Shown in pieces: positions 12,696 to 25,600 of a DNA stretch of 64,000 nt; the stretch's first letter is position 1; every line of letters begins with the position of its first letter. The position numbers were made by a program, and so were the translations under genes. This DNA is from Taenia hydatigena (lineage: Eukaryota; Platyhelminthes; Cestoda; Cyclophyllidea; Taeniidae). The stretch spans positions 1,256,517 to 1,320,516 of the forward strand of contig JADWOT020000007.1 of the NCBI GenBank assembly GCA_036345935.2, given 5' to 3'. A model generated the notes under the pieces. The model had not been told where the DNA came from. It ran no database searches and saw only the letters and a list, made by a program, of their open reading frames with translations.

Positions 12696-15600
12696 CACCT
12701 GTTCTGCTTTTCCGTTCGCAATCGGATGGCTCTCTTTCGTGATTAATTGTCTGGGCTGCCATTACCGCACTTTCAATGACTTGACAACAAGACTATCCCT
12801 TCCTTCCACCCAACTTTTGCAATTAATGTACGACTTTGCCATCCTTATAGAAACTTCGCTCTATATTTTCGGCCCAGTACATGACGGTGAAGAAAGATAA
12901 ATGTTGATTGACATAGCTGCGGAATGAATTCAAAAACTCTTCTTCGGATAAGCCCAGAAAACAAGAAAAAATTATAAATAATGCAGCAGAGAATAAGGGG
13001 CTAAAGCATACTTCACAATCAAATCCTTGCTCTGTCATTCTGAGGCAAACGAAGTGCAAAGAGGGAACCCTGCCTTAAATCTAACAATAGGCATTAAAAT
13101 CTAACCTAGATAAAGAAGGTGAGTTAGTAATCAAAGGGTCTAGTGCATACGCATTACTGTTATACTGCTGATTTAATGTTAGCACCAACATCCGTTCTTT
13201 TACTGATACCATGCAGTTTCTAACCATTTTCCCGTACGCGATCCCTTTGATGTTTAATTACTCTAGATTTCAATGCTCATGAAACGCATTTTAAAGTTAT
13301 TGAAGGTGTGCAGATTTCATTTCGAGCACATAATCGGATATATCATTGGTGTTGTCGGTGGCCTCAAAGGCATGTATTTTGCGAGGCATAGCATTGGCAG
13401 TTCGAGTCACAGCATGTAGAGGAACTTTTCACTAGAAGGACAGACCGTGACAGTAGTTACCAGATTAATACCTAGAAGTCAAGAAAGGCAGATTAAAGGT
13501 GACGGGTTAGATGATTGATTGGCTACCTTGCGTACTTCTGCTTCAGACTTTCACCCTGCTTACATTCTACCTAGTCGCTTCCATAGCTGTACTCATTTTT
13601 AAGGTGCTATGAGTTGACATACTTGGCATGTGCATATCCGTAGGATAATGTGAGGCAAGTGGAGTAAATTATTCAAATTTTAGCGCGAAATTCCTTAGTA
13701 ATGCGAATGCTTGAAAATGTGTTGGCTACTTTGATTGACGGTGTGATCTCAAAACGTCTTCTTCCTTCCAAAGAGAGACGGAAACATTGAATTGCCTACA
13801 GTATTGTATCCATGATTATAGGTCAGGTCAGCCTCAAATCAATCCTGAAAAATAACGGTCTTAGGAGCAAAGACGTCTTGGGAAGATTGTGCTAATTGTT
13901 TGCGTAGTAATAGGTTTGATAGAAGGTAGAGGTCAAGGTTGTGGGTTGAATTCGCATTGGAGAGTAAATTCAATGCGAAAAATAGTAGTCTGCTATGTCT
14001 CAGCATTGAACAGGCTTCCACAAAGCAGCATTGACAGGCGTACTTTTGTTGCTGTTGTTTAATTACCCCTACAGAGTTTTGTTATGTAGCGAACAGTGCC
14101 AAGTTATCAAATCACGCGTTGTGAAAAGGCTCACCAGAGGAGTCAATCCATGCACGGATTGGTAATGACGCACTAATGACGAGACGAAATAGCACATACG
14201 AGAGTGGTTGAGCCCTACTGATAGAAAAGTTTCAGGAACTGCAACCACTGTTATGCTTTTTAGAGTTAGCCACCGTTACAAATCCAAGCAGTTGGTTTGC
14301 TGACCAGCCGCCTTTACTGCGCCTACAAATTCGTGGTATTTTAGAGCCCCTGTGGAGAAGAATGCTATTTAGTTTTTCTCTTTGAGCATAAAAAACACTC
14401 GTTTTTAGCTGCATGTCTGCAAATTCTACAGAACAGATTTTTTCTTTTAAGCAAATATCCTGCCAGAAGTTCTTATTGTATTCGGACTTAACTTTTAGCA
14501 TATTTTGCAGTCGGCATTGCTTCGGGATTCGTCCAAGGCTGTTGGGGCTTCAAAGGTCTAGTCTTTTGAGGCTAGGGTGCTATACTAGCACATATTCATC
14601 CAAGTGGGGCAAAGCATCAAGTCAGATATGCGAGCTAACTTCAAGTGCGCCAACATGCAAGCTAGCTACCTTAGAACGGTGGATGGAGGGAATGAGGCTA
14701 AGTTCTTTAGTGCTTAGCACGCGTTACTTCCTCGCAAAGAGTGGCCAATATTGGCAATTCAGATGCCCAAAATGCAAGCACAAAGAAGTCGTAGGCACTT
14801 ATTATTTTCGCATAGAGATCAGCATTGTTAAGATGATTTCCTACCAAGCGCTATTTGCTAAACACTCCGGATGGTTGAGTGACACAAATATGGCCTTAAG
14901 TGCATTTCAATGGATACAAATTAGTGCTGACTGCCTAATGATAAGGCTCACTAATAGCAAGCCTTGAAGTTAGTAACAAGTCCTTAGAGCAGATTTTGGT
15001 CCATATTCTAGGGTAGATTGTGGTTATTAATGGTGGTGTCCATAAGTACAGATCGATGGCCGGAATGAGTGAATTTGGTCAGTAAGGCCACGATGGAAGT
15101 CGCAATGCTGCATTATTAATTTGACGCTGCTTTATGTGAACAGATTGAGTACATTTTAGTATAGTAAAGGTGCGTTTTTATGAGCCTTTTTGAATTCAAA
15201 CAAGCGGCTTTGTAATGTTAAACAAAGTCGCCTTTGCTAATGATTAGCGGCTGTAAAACTGTGTAGGACTTCTAGGTTATTTACCATCCAATTATCTGTG
15301 CAGTAGCTTTCTCCTCCCATAATAAAACGGATACTTATTAAAAAAAGAAACAGCCTCTGCTCATTCTAAACGCGCCATCGCAATGCTTGGTAAAAATAGC
15401 AAATAGCATCTTTGACCGCTTACTTACAGCGATAGAAAACCGCAGCCCTGCATATAAAGCGCGCTATCGCTGAGCTTGAGAAGACCTCATCTGACGTATT
15501 AATGTGATTTGCATGGTCTTAATAACAAACGAGGGCTTACGTTTTCCTAATATTTAATGCTTAAGTGAGAGTCGGGAATAGAACTCGAATTTGTGCTCGA

Positions 15601-18600
15601 GAAAGGGTTTAAGTTCTTTTCGAAGCTGTATCAACCCTTTTGCTTCAAGACTATAAATGTGCCAATATTTTCCTGCAAAAAATTGCTGGGAAGGGGAGGA
15701 TAACAAAGCATTCTGAAGCTTGTATGCTTTAGAGCTTGTAATTAAGTAAATAACAAAAGAGCCACAGATAAGGACGTTTAATATTACCGTAGAGCGTTTG
15801 TCATTCGTGTAGCATAAAGCACGATTAATCAGGTGAGCGAAGAGCAAACAGTAGCGTAAATAAGTTGTAAGAAATGGCTATTTTTGAGATCTAATGCAAA
15901 GAGATGTAAGTCTCGTGGTGGGTAAGCTGGAGTGGCTCTCCATCGGCTCGTTTCAAATGATCAGTCAGTTCGACTTCACTTCGTGATATGGCCACGGAAA
16001 TGTGCCATCTCCGTTTAGCACGTCATGAATACGAGTGTAAGAAGTCGTCACAGTGCTTACTTTAACCTTCTGCCACTACTGTTAGCGATGAAGCATGCTG
16101 GACATAAATAACTCTGATGCATTAATCGGCGTCTTATTCCGTGTAATTGCCCACAGCGGAGCGTAATTCCTACACCCAAATAATACTTAATTTTAAATCA
16201 TACCGGTGGATGAGGCATCATGCATTAGTGAATCAATTAAACATATTTCAGCAAATAAATTCCCGTTGTTTTCCAAATTTGAACAAATCTTCTTTTCCCA
16301 GAGTCTGTGTGTAATTTTATACTCATTCGAATTTTATGATGTCACAGGACAAATATTCGGTTTATTTGGCGGTTTTTGTTTTGCTTATGATGGTTAGAAC
16401 ATTTGGGATGCAAAGGGTACTACATTGTCTGCATTCAGAACTAATTTGAAATCTTGTCGAAGCCGTCGAACTAGATGTAGTCTATCTTCATAAGACGCCT
16501 CTTGCGACGATTGCTTACGAATTGCCCATGAATGCAAATTTCAGTGAAGATGCAGTGTTATTTTTGCTGCCTTGAAGGAGGTGCACTAATCACCTCTGCG
16601 TGAACTTTTTGATTGTATTGCTCCTCTGCCATGGACCCAAAATTGGTTGATGGGACTTAGGGACCTAGACGAGATGTGGATTTGATTTCGCCTGCATTTT
16701 TGTGCGTAGCAAGCATTAAGATTCTTTCATTTTTGCATTTTATGTAAACATTTGGCTGGTAGATAAGAATAGATAGGCAGTCACCAACCTACATGATGGT
16801 TTCTTGATTTGTCTGCCAAACTCACTGCTCCTCTACCTCTTTCCTTCATAGTGATGGCAGAATAAGATATTTTGTAGGATCGTTTGCCCAGTCCTGTCCA
16901 ATGTGTGTGAGCTAGTCGAGATTTCTACAGCTTCGGAAGAATCATGCGATTCTCGGTGATGCTAAACTGACACCTTCATGCCTGATTCTCTTCGTGGTGA
17001 GTGTTTTCGATCACTATTATTTTATTTTGATTCCATCATTGCTGCTACGGGCGCCTAAGTACAAGGTCATCTTGATTCTGTTCAGACTGCCAACCAGACA
17101 ATGAATAAAGAAATGAAGATTTCATTAGAGGTGTCCTCATCAACTTAACAAATGAGCAAATAAGCAGCAGTCGGTAGGTATGGTACTGGCAGCTAGGAGG
17201 CAGAAGCTGTCTCATTCTGAGTCTGTGTGGTAGGAATTCAGTCATAGATAAATGTGGCAATTGATTAACCAGGATCTTCAAATGGGCAGCAGTACGTCGA
17301 GAGAACCCCTCTGTTTGAAATGAACAAATCGAGGAAAAAATCGAATGGAGGTGAGCGCCTCAATTCACTATCCCTTTCTGGAGGATACAGATCATACACT
17401 TTTGGAGAAAATGCATCACACAACGACTGCGAAGCACGAGCTTTGCGTCTACATTAGAACATGGGCATTCGCTACACAAAGATCGCTCAGCTTACATAAC
17501 ATTGTTGCGCAACTGTTCACCATCCAGCTCAAATGCCTTGGCTTGGTTTAGCCACCACGTTACCCATGAAAACAAAACTGCACATCTACCAGTGGTTGGC
17601 GTCGCCGTATGGGTATTTTTACTAATTGGAGGAGAAAGTAACTCATAGAGGAAATCAGGCAGTCGACAATGAGGATGCTAGTGATTGACTGATTAATAAC
17701 CCGATTTGGCTCATCAATAAAGCAGTCAATACACCACACGCTGCAATTTATTCACACTTCTAGAGATGTCGGATCGCTGTAAAATTGTTCGCAGATATAA
17801 CATAAAGCTAAGCAAGAGACATGGCCGGGTGCGAAAGTGAGCGAATTCAGCCAGATGCATGATTTGAGACCAACGAACACATGCAGTAGACTTGCTAATC
17901 ATTAATGGGCACCAGTAGTGTCGCAAACGCTCACCCAGGATCCGTGCAAATAAGTGAGCCACACAATAAACAGATAGGTAAAAAGTGGTTCTAACGAAGG
18001 TGCAGATGGCCGTAAGTCACCAAAGCGTGATTTCTATCTGACCGACAGTGCCTGCTGCAGGTACAAAAGGCTGCACTTGATGACAAAGATAAATACCTAA
18101 TCAAACTACATAAAAGAAAAGTACAACATATAATGCAATGCTAACAGATGTGTCATGATTATGATGACTTACAATTTGGGCGAGTTTCAGCCTCTGTATA
18201 TCCAAGCTCTCAACTCACACCAACGACTGGTGCTTTATGTCCACAATGTCATGAACGTGGAAATTACCGCATCGCGCAGCAGTTAGCTGACTTCCAACAA
18301 TCTTACCAGCGAAGGAATTTGGCTGGTGCACTGCGCCACGTGTTCTCTCGATTCCGCTTACAGTGGCCAAGTTCAATGCTCTAGCTCTTATGCTACCTTA
18401 GCCAAGGGATTCCGAACCAAAACGCGTCTCCTTGCATAGAGAAACAGAATGAATGGTAGAGAAACAATCCCAAACGTGGTCAATTTCTATGATAAACCTA
18501 CCAATCAAATCAGCAGATCGACGCCTAGTCGAAGGGTAGTGTGGGCTGCACATCGGCATCCCGTTCCCAACAGAATCTTTACTACCTCGACCCATGCTTC

Positions 18601-20440
18601 TATAAATCATACTTGCTGATGTCGTAGAGGAGGCGATTCAGTCCATCGATGGAAAGGAGTGTGCGCAAGCCCCAGTTTGGAAAATGGTACAATTGCACTT
18701 GTGCTAGATCCCATAGACATGATAGATTCTGCCTAAGTAAGTAGCAGAACAACTTGAATGACACAACTGGCACGATGCAAATGTTGGTAGACAGGGGAGG
18801 CGAATAACTGCGGTTTCTCTCATTAAGCATCCACATTGAAGACAGCAAGAACCATACATGCACCAAAAGCACTCGCAAAATGATATATGTTCTTGTCTGG
18901 GTGAATTGCAAACAAGGAGAAGGTTCAATTTCAAATCCTGTTTCCTTCAATTACCACCGAAGCTTATCTTCTGCATCAGCAGAAACGGACACATTCACAT
19001 TTATCTCCATTTCAGCACCATCACAAGTACCAAAGGGATCAATGTTTTCCTAGTTTCCCTGTAACTTCCAGAAGCTTAAGCCCCTTCATCCAAGGTCCTA
19101 GCTTTAGCATGATCAGTAGGGAGTAGCATGTACCCACAGACAAAACACATACATCAAGCGATGATCTCCAAATTAACAGATCATTTTGTCCATATAAGAT
19201 TAAAGTCATTTAGCTAAAAATCTTGCACGAATAACAAACTGCACAAACTTAAGCGTAACCATATCTGTAATGCTTTTAAACATGCGATTGCAAGTGCATT
19301 TATAATCAACATTCAAAAATTCACCAAAGCAACTTGTAAGCGTTATCATGCATGTTTGATCCAAAAGAGGAAAATGCTTCAATACGATATTTTTCGTTTT
19401 AAGGTAATGTTTAAACGATCTTAAAATCGAACTGAGAAACATAAGCCATTATCCGCCACTGTGATATCTTAAAACTCTATTACACAAATGGTGCAATGGC
19501 CCTCAGACAAAATATTGGCATTTGGCATACCAAAAAGGACCCCGACATCTAGCGCAGCCCACAGGCCAGCTTATCCATCCAGCGCAAAGCGGTCAATTAA
19601 GTGCGCGTAACCGAGACCGAGACATAACCGACATCTTGCGTCAGTAATCACAACGTATTACTCATGAGCGAATGGTGCCGGTCAGACTCGCGACTCTAAA
19701 CGCTCTTTTCTCTTGCACCCCCATTGGATGTACCATGACTAAACATTTATAGTTTTAAATTGTTTCTTATGAGGAGACCACATATTAATGGCAGGACACT
19801 CATCGAAGGCACAACTCTCCATCTATCGCTGCTTACAACGTACCACCTCTTTTGGAGGACTCCATTCTTACGTGCCCGTATGAGCAATCAAGAATGATAG
19901 TGATAAACTTGACAAATTGTCTCCACCTGAGATTAAAGTTTACGCCGAGTTAACATCCTGCGTTACCTATTTTGCCTCCTTTTGACCCTTGTCTGCCTAA
20001 TTTTTCTCCCCCCCCCGATCGACACAAGTTGAGCACTTTGGTACACCCCCTTTCTCAAATCGAGGTGTTTACTTCAATCTAAAAGATAGAAATAATGTAG
20101 AGTCACAAAAGCAAAAATGGGGCTAGATATATGGTTATGAGTTGTTTAGCGGGTGCTGGATTGTTAGTGATGTGTCGAGTTGAAACCAATTGGCCATTAA
20201 ACGACCAACTAGAGGAAAGCCTACTTCGTTTAGTATGGGACTGTATATCCGGTCGTCTAAAAGGACAAGTTTAAAGAAGACAATCAGATGCACTCAAGTA
20301 TATCCACGCACACAAGTTTCCACAGTTAATACGACTCTCTAAAAGAACAAAACAAGAAGCGGACAATGACACACAAAGGCAACCTTAGGACAGGCAGTAA
20401 AATAGAAGCCGATACACGTAATGAACAGAGTGTAGGTAGT
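12696..20440. other. no recognisable gene
   Basis: No feature I can support. The largest frame (184 codons, 14413-14967, +) has no domain that I recognise and uneven composition. A short frame at 18148-18384 (+) has a CPQC pair and an acceptor-like 'gagtttcag' just inside it, so it could be an exon, but there is no second exon or family match. A run of nine C residues lies at about 20008-20016. Confidence 0.5.
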
Positions 20441-20449
20441 TCCAAGAGG

Positions 20450-22090
20450 GGTGACGCATTCTTACTAGTCATTGTAGGGCGTTAGGCTGAGGCAATCTCT
20501 AAAATGCGAAAAAAGGGGCTGATAGCGAGATAGGAAGGTAAGAGTTCTGCCGGCCGCAAATTGCGAATTCGGAGCAGTGTGCTCACATTCGCTTTTGCGG
20601 GAGCAAATGTTGAGGTAGGAGGTGGGACCAGGACTGGACAGCAGAAAAGGTGGAAACGGAAGGTGTTTGGCGATCCAAGGCAAGCTATGCTGACACAAGT
20701 GTAAATCCTCATTAAATTGCGATTTAGTCACATTTAGTCTAGCCTGTGCTAACATGTCCTAGGCCATGAATCTTGGCATTGTTTGCTTATGTTATAATCA
20801 AAGGTGCTATTGGTGGAGGGGTGAAGTGGATTTACCAGGAGGGCGCTAGCAGAGAATGAGGTGGAGGAGAAGGAGACGGGAGCGAATCGAGGTTGAGTTT
20901 GAAGGAGGTGAAGGTAAGAGATGCTTAAGGGAGGCGGAGGAACGTGTGATCCTCATGGTGCTAAAGTGGAAAGGGTGGGCTGAATACATGACGAATACGC
21001 GGCGGACCATAATGCAAGACGTAATACTTGGGTGTGCATCAAGCGTGGTAAGAGACGAAGGAGACGCTCATTAAAGATGGAGCGCAGTAGGGTGTAAGAA
21101 AGAAGGGGTAAACAAGTGTGCCTCCACCCTTCCATTTCGAGAACGTCATAAGACCCAGTTTTTGCGCGCACACTATGATCCATAAAATATACAAGAGGAA
21201 GAAAGGGAAGGCCTCAATTAACATGGTATGGAGTTGTGCCTGGTAAACTAGGAGGGCCAAATAAGATGCTGTGGTTACTTGAATGGTGACGCATGAAGGC
21301 TCCTCTGAAGGTGAGGTAGCGCCAACTTGCATCTTTTCCTATTTGTCCAAGGCTGCCATATTCTATCCCAGGTAACTTATCCACTCTGTGGTGTTACGGT
21401 GAAAACTAGTTTAATTTAGTTAGACATAGTCTTGAGTACCGTGCTACAGCACCTCCGCAATTAGACATGGACGTGAGGCAAGTTGGTGCGTGTTCGCGAC
21501 CCTACGCTTGAACGAATCCTTGCCTCTCATCACGACAGATACCAGCAGCACATTTATTTTTTTCCGTATGCGTAACGAAACATGCCTCATTGGCTGAAGG
21601 CGACAAAGTAGTGGCTGAGGTAGAGACGATGTGATGCGAATCTATGGGAATGTGAGGCGAGACGTTTAGGAATGAGAAAGGGGGATTGGGATTGGACACC
21701 CTAGGAATATCTGCATAGGGCCGTGGTGCAGCACTTACTCATCTAGCCGCTTGGCTGGGCTAAATATGAAGAAATAAACTTGGTAGAGGGGATTTAAATT
21801 CCGTTTTTAAGTGGCACACTCAATAAGGCTAAATGCAGCTTTCCTTTTCTTTTTGATTTATTGGATATCAGGTGCGATATTATCAAATTGACGCACGCAA
21901 ATTTAGCAAAAGAAAAGAAAAGGAAGATGGCATAAGGAAAGAAGGAGGGATTGGTAGCAAAACCTTGAGGCCCCGAGAACGGCGAGTTGGGTGATTGGGA
22001 ATGACAAGCCGATGGAGGTGACGGAAGCAGCGGATAAAAGGAGGCCGAAGGCAGGGAGGAACCGAAGCAGAAGGGAACCACTGACAAAAT
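20450..22090 (+). other. purine-rich (G+A) strand-asymmetric region
   Basis: The + strand here carries long stretches dominated by G and A, most clearly 20815-20960 and 21890-22085, while the complement is C/T-rich. The proline/serine-rich open frames on the reverse strand (for example 20465-20755 and 21794-22192) follow from this composition, so I do not call them genes. A long polypurine tract may form triplex or non-B DNA, or mark a decayed simple-sequence region. Confidence 0.5.
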
Positions 22091-22539
22091 AACACGCAGT
22101 GAAGCATGTCTGGAGGTTGGCTTTGTGCTGGACCTCTTTGAGCCTGACACGTGTAAATCGATTAGTTGCGCGTGCCGCTTGGTGGCTCCCAATGTCGACT
22201 AATGCGGTCTTTGGTCACCATTCTTTGTTGATGGTTTTGCAAGAGCAGACATCACTCGCCTTTGCTTTCCACCTTAGGCGATTTTCTTGCATTATTGTGC
22301 ATGCGAAGGAAAAGATACCGATGTTCCTTGATATAGCTTTCTGATGCTGACCTTTGAGTCGGTAACCGTTTGGGCATTCAGGTACCTCTCTACCCCACCA
22401 CGAGATGCCCACCTTAATCAAAATAAAAACCGCGGCGGGCAGAGAAACCAGGCCAAAGGAAGTGGATAGACGATTGTGATTACTGTTATATGAGGATTGA
22501 TTGAGGAGGCGACACCTTTAATTCAATCCAGCTTTCACG

Positions 22540-22633
22540 CGGCCTTTTGGCTGGTGCGCTCTTCAAGGTTAGCAGAAACGCTGAGGCTAAGCGCGCTGAT
22601 GGAAATGGTATACGTGCGCAATCCAAAAGGCCG
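22540..22633. repeat. short inverted repeat with about 72-bp loop
   Basis: An 11-bp perfect inverted pair (cggccttttgg at 22540 and ccaaaaggccg at 22623) brackets about 72 bp. Pairing extends weakly inward through a second GCGC-containing block. The left arm resembles the 5' start of U2 snRNA over about 13 bases only. Nothing further of U2 follows, so I treat this as a hairpin and not as a snRNA gene. Confidence 0.35.
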
Positions 22634-22639
22634 TCTCGA

Positions 22640-25600
22640 GCGGCAGCGTTGACGACTCTTTCACTGATTTTGCAAAAATAGGCTACCTTGACTAACGCTG
22701 GCATGGGTTCGACTGACGGATACCACCTTGCTACTTGGAAACCTCTCTCCACAAGTAATGACTATGGATTAGTACGTTTTACTCTGTCATACATTGCCAC
22801 GCTCTGCCCTTCTAATGAAATCTTTCTCAGCATACCATGACCCTAAATTGTCAATGCTCTACCTTGCAAATACGACATGTTCGGCACGTTAGCTAGACTA
22901 ATGCTAGATTTCCCTCGTGCACAAATCTATCACAACGCTCAATGATGTCCCTCAGCCATATTCATTTACAGTGTTAGCTGATTGTCTCCAAACGATTGTC
23001 CACCCAGTGGGCATGAAGCGATCATGGAAGGAGCGAACTTATGTATAAAAACATTAGTTTTTAAAATGGCTTAGCTCTCATGCACAATAAGGTCAATAAG
23101 AATTCTTTGTGCAACAATAGATCGTCAATGATTTAAGGCACCCGCAGGCCGATCAGCACCATCTTCCAATCTGGCGGTGTGTTATGGGCTTATATGTGCA
23201 GCAATCAACTGCCCACGCTGAAATTATTTTTCACTCACCAAGTCGTGTAATCGTTCGCAGTCCAACTCGCCTTGGGTCAAGTGGATCAGTGAATGAACCA
23301 ACCGACTGGGCAGATGACCAGTAGGCGACTGGTACACAGCAGGTGGTCTTATCGATCGTATTGATCCATTGTACTAAAGATGTTTTCTCTCTGCCGAGCG
23401 CTCTTAGAAATGCCCATAATGCTGCTTGACGAAGGTGGAAACTACCAAAGAGGTGCGATCACCACCCTGCATTTTTACCTTTGCATAATGGCACTTTAGT
23501 TGGATTAGTTTGGCCTAATCTATCTTTAACCTGCGGCGATACGTATTTAAACATCGAGTGGGTTTTGTGGTTTATGCTGATTGTAACACTGAATATCGGG
23601 CATGCTGTTAGCTCAGATGAGAGGGCAGCAAACTGAAGATTCAAATGTCCTGCTTCAAGCCCGAGTAGCGGCAAATTCACGATTGCACTCTTGCTACCCA
23701 TTTCTTCCTTTCCATTTGCCTCTAGACATGCGGATATGCTGGGAATTGAGCCAATGCGAGGGCGATTAGAGCAAAACAAGGAAGGTTGGTCATGACGTCT
23801 GCGTGGAGAGCAACAAACGCTACAACGACGCAGGTGAGAATTAAGCTCACGCAAACATATCCATTGAAAAATAATCCTTCGCCTTCATCATCCGACTACT
23901 GCATGTCAACCAACAGAGGCTGAAGTGTCTGCATAAATTAATGGACAACGAAACGGATTATCAAATCACTACGTGTTACCTTACTGACAAACAAATAAAT
24001 TGCCAAGTTGTGAAAATATTTTGACAGTTGTGACTAGCGAAATGGCAATAAGGGCACTTTCTGTATTGTCACAGGAAGTAGCCGCAGCAAAATTGTGTTC
24101 TTTTGAACAATCTTGAATAATTAATACTTCAGTGCTTCCTTTGTAACTACATCCTAAGAAGTGCTTGTCACTTTAAGCGGGTAATTTTCTGCAAACCAAC
24201 TCGTCTGCGCTCCAAAAAATGAAGGACATCTATTAAAAAACCGATACCATGACCTTTACATGCTTCCATACCCACAAACGGCGAGCATATTAATGGAAAA
24301 GAAAATACCTTACTAATGCTTGTTAAGTAGCACAATCTGTAGCCTGGGCCTGCGTACGTTGATTTAGATGATCAAGTTTCAAAGCAAGTCCTCATTTCTC
24401 CATTAACTGTGCATGATTTCGCCACCGATCTAACAAAAGTACTGGCTTCAAGCGTCGACATAACAGAACCGTTTAGATCCGAGTCCGTCTGTCGATGCTA
24501 AAGGGAGAAAATCAATGACTTAATCAGCGAGAGCTTTATGATCTCGGCACAACTTGCGCAAAGATTACTCAGGATTTGATTTTACGTTTTTGCCATTATA
24601 ACTGTGTGATGTGGGTGAGTGTATATGCTCCACATTTAGAGCAATAAGCAACCAAATCGCTCTGATCCTCATTCAAGAACTTTACGACGAAGGGGTTGAA
24701 CATCTGAACATGTGCGATTTCAAATCAAAGACTTCGCACACGATTAATAATAAAACTTGCACTAATAAGACTAGCAGTATTTGGCGAAAAAAAAATTTAA
24801 GAGGTAAAACTTTATTGCTTTCTTCATTTTTAATGGCAACATTTACATGTTTTGTCAAAATTCGCCTTGCTGCATACACAGCAATGGTCTGTTCTAGAAG
24901 TTTACCGATATTAAGTGTTATAAAGCTAAGGAAAAAGAAAACAAGTACCATTAATAGGCACGCGATGTGTGACATAGCAAGCTCCGTGGAGCAATCCTGC
25001 AACGAGTGCAAGGAATTTGCAGCCATTTAAACATATGGAAAAATTTCTAAAGCCTCCTACCACAAATCCTTGGACATGGACCCTTATGGCATGAGCAAGT
25101 CCCAGCTCTGGGTCCTCTGCTGCTGCCAATTGTGCTGACTTATAAATCCTGCTAATTGTTTGAGCGTGGCTAGCACATATAGGCAGCGCCATGCATTCCA
25201 GTGCATACTTTGCAGAAATAAGTAAATGCACAATTCTATTATTCTTTAGAGAGTGCTTAGAATTTCGCCAGTAACATTGCGCGATTTTACTCGATTGCGC
25301 TTTTCTTATTACCATGGACTCTTGCGAACACTAGCAATGTGTGAATGCATTTGATGAATTATAGGTGACCTGCAAAGGAAACAATTAATTCTTAAATACA
25401 TGTGCCCACTGACTAACAAATAGGGAAGGAACAAGAAGTATGATCCCCGTTGATGCATCAGACAGACTGCAACTTTAGGTGTGCACTATGGAAGTTTTAG
25501 GTTTGAGTAAATGATTCCTCGTGTAGGTATGTGCCAGCCGACTGTGTGACGGAAGTGTGTTCCCACCACGAAACGTAAACCTGACGCCCGTTTTGCGATA

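Noticed and set aside
14413..14967. 184-codon forward frame
   Set aside because: No domain, no splice context or promoter, and the peptide lacks the composition expected of a folded protein. Kept only as unassigned DNA.
21794..22192. 132-codon proline/serine-rich reverse frame
   Set aside because: Explained by the purine-rich + strand; several parallel frames are open as well.
22534..22560. U2 snRNA-like start (cggccttttggct)
   Set aside because: Only about 13 bases match, and nothing of the branch-site region or the rest of U2 follows.
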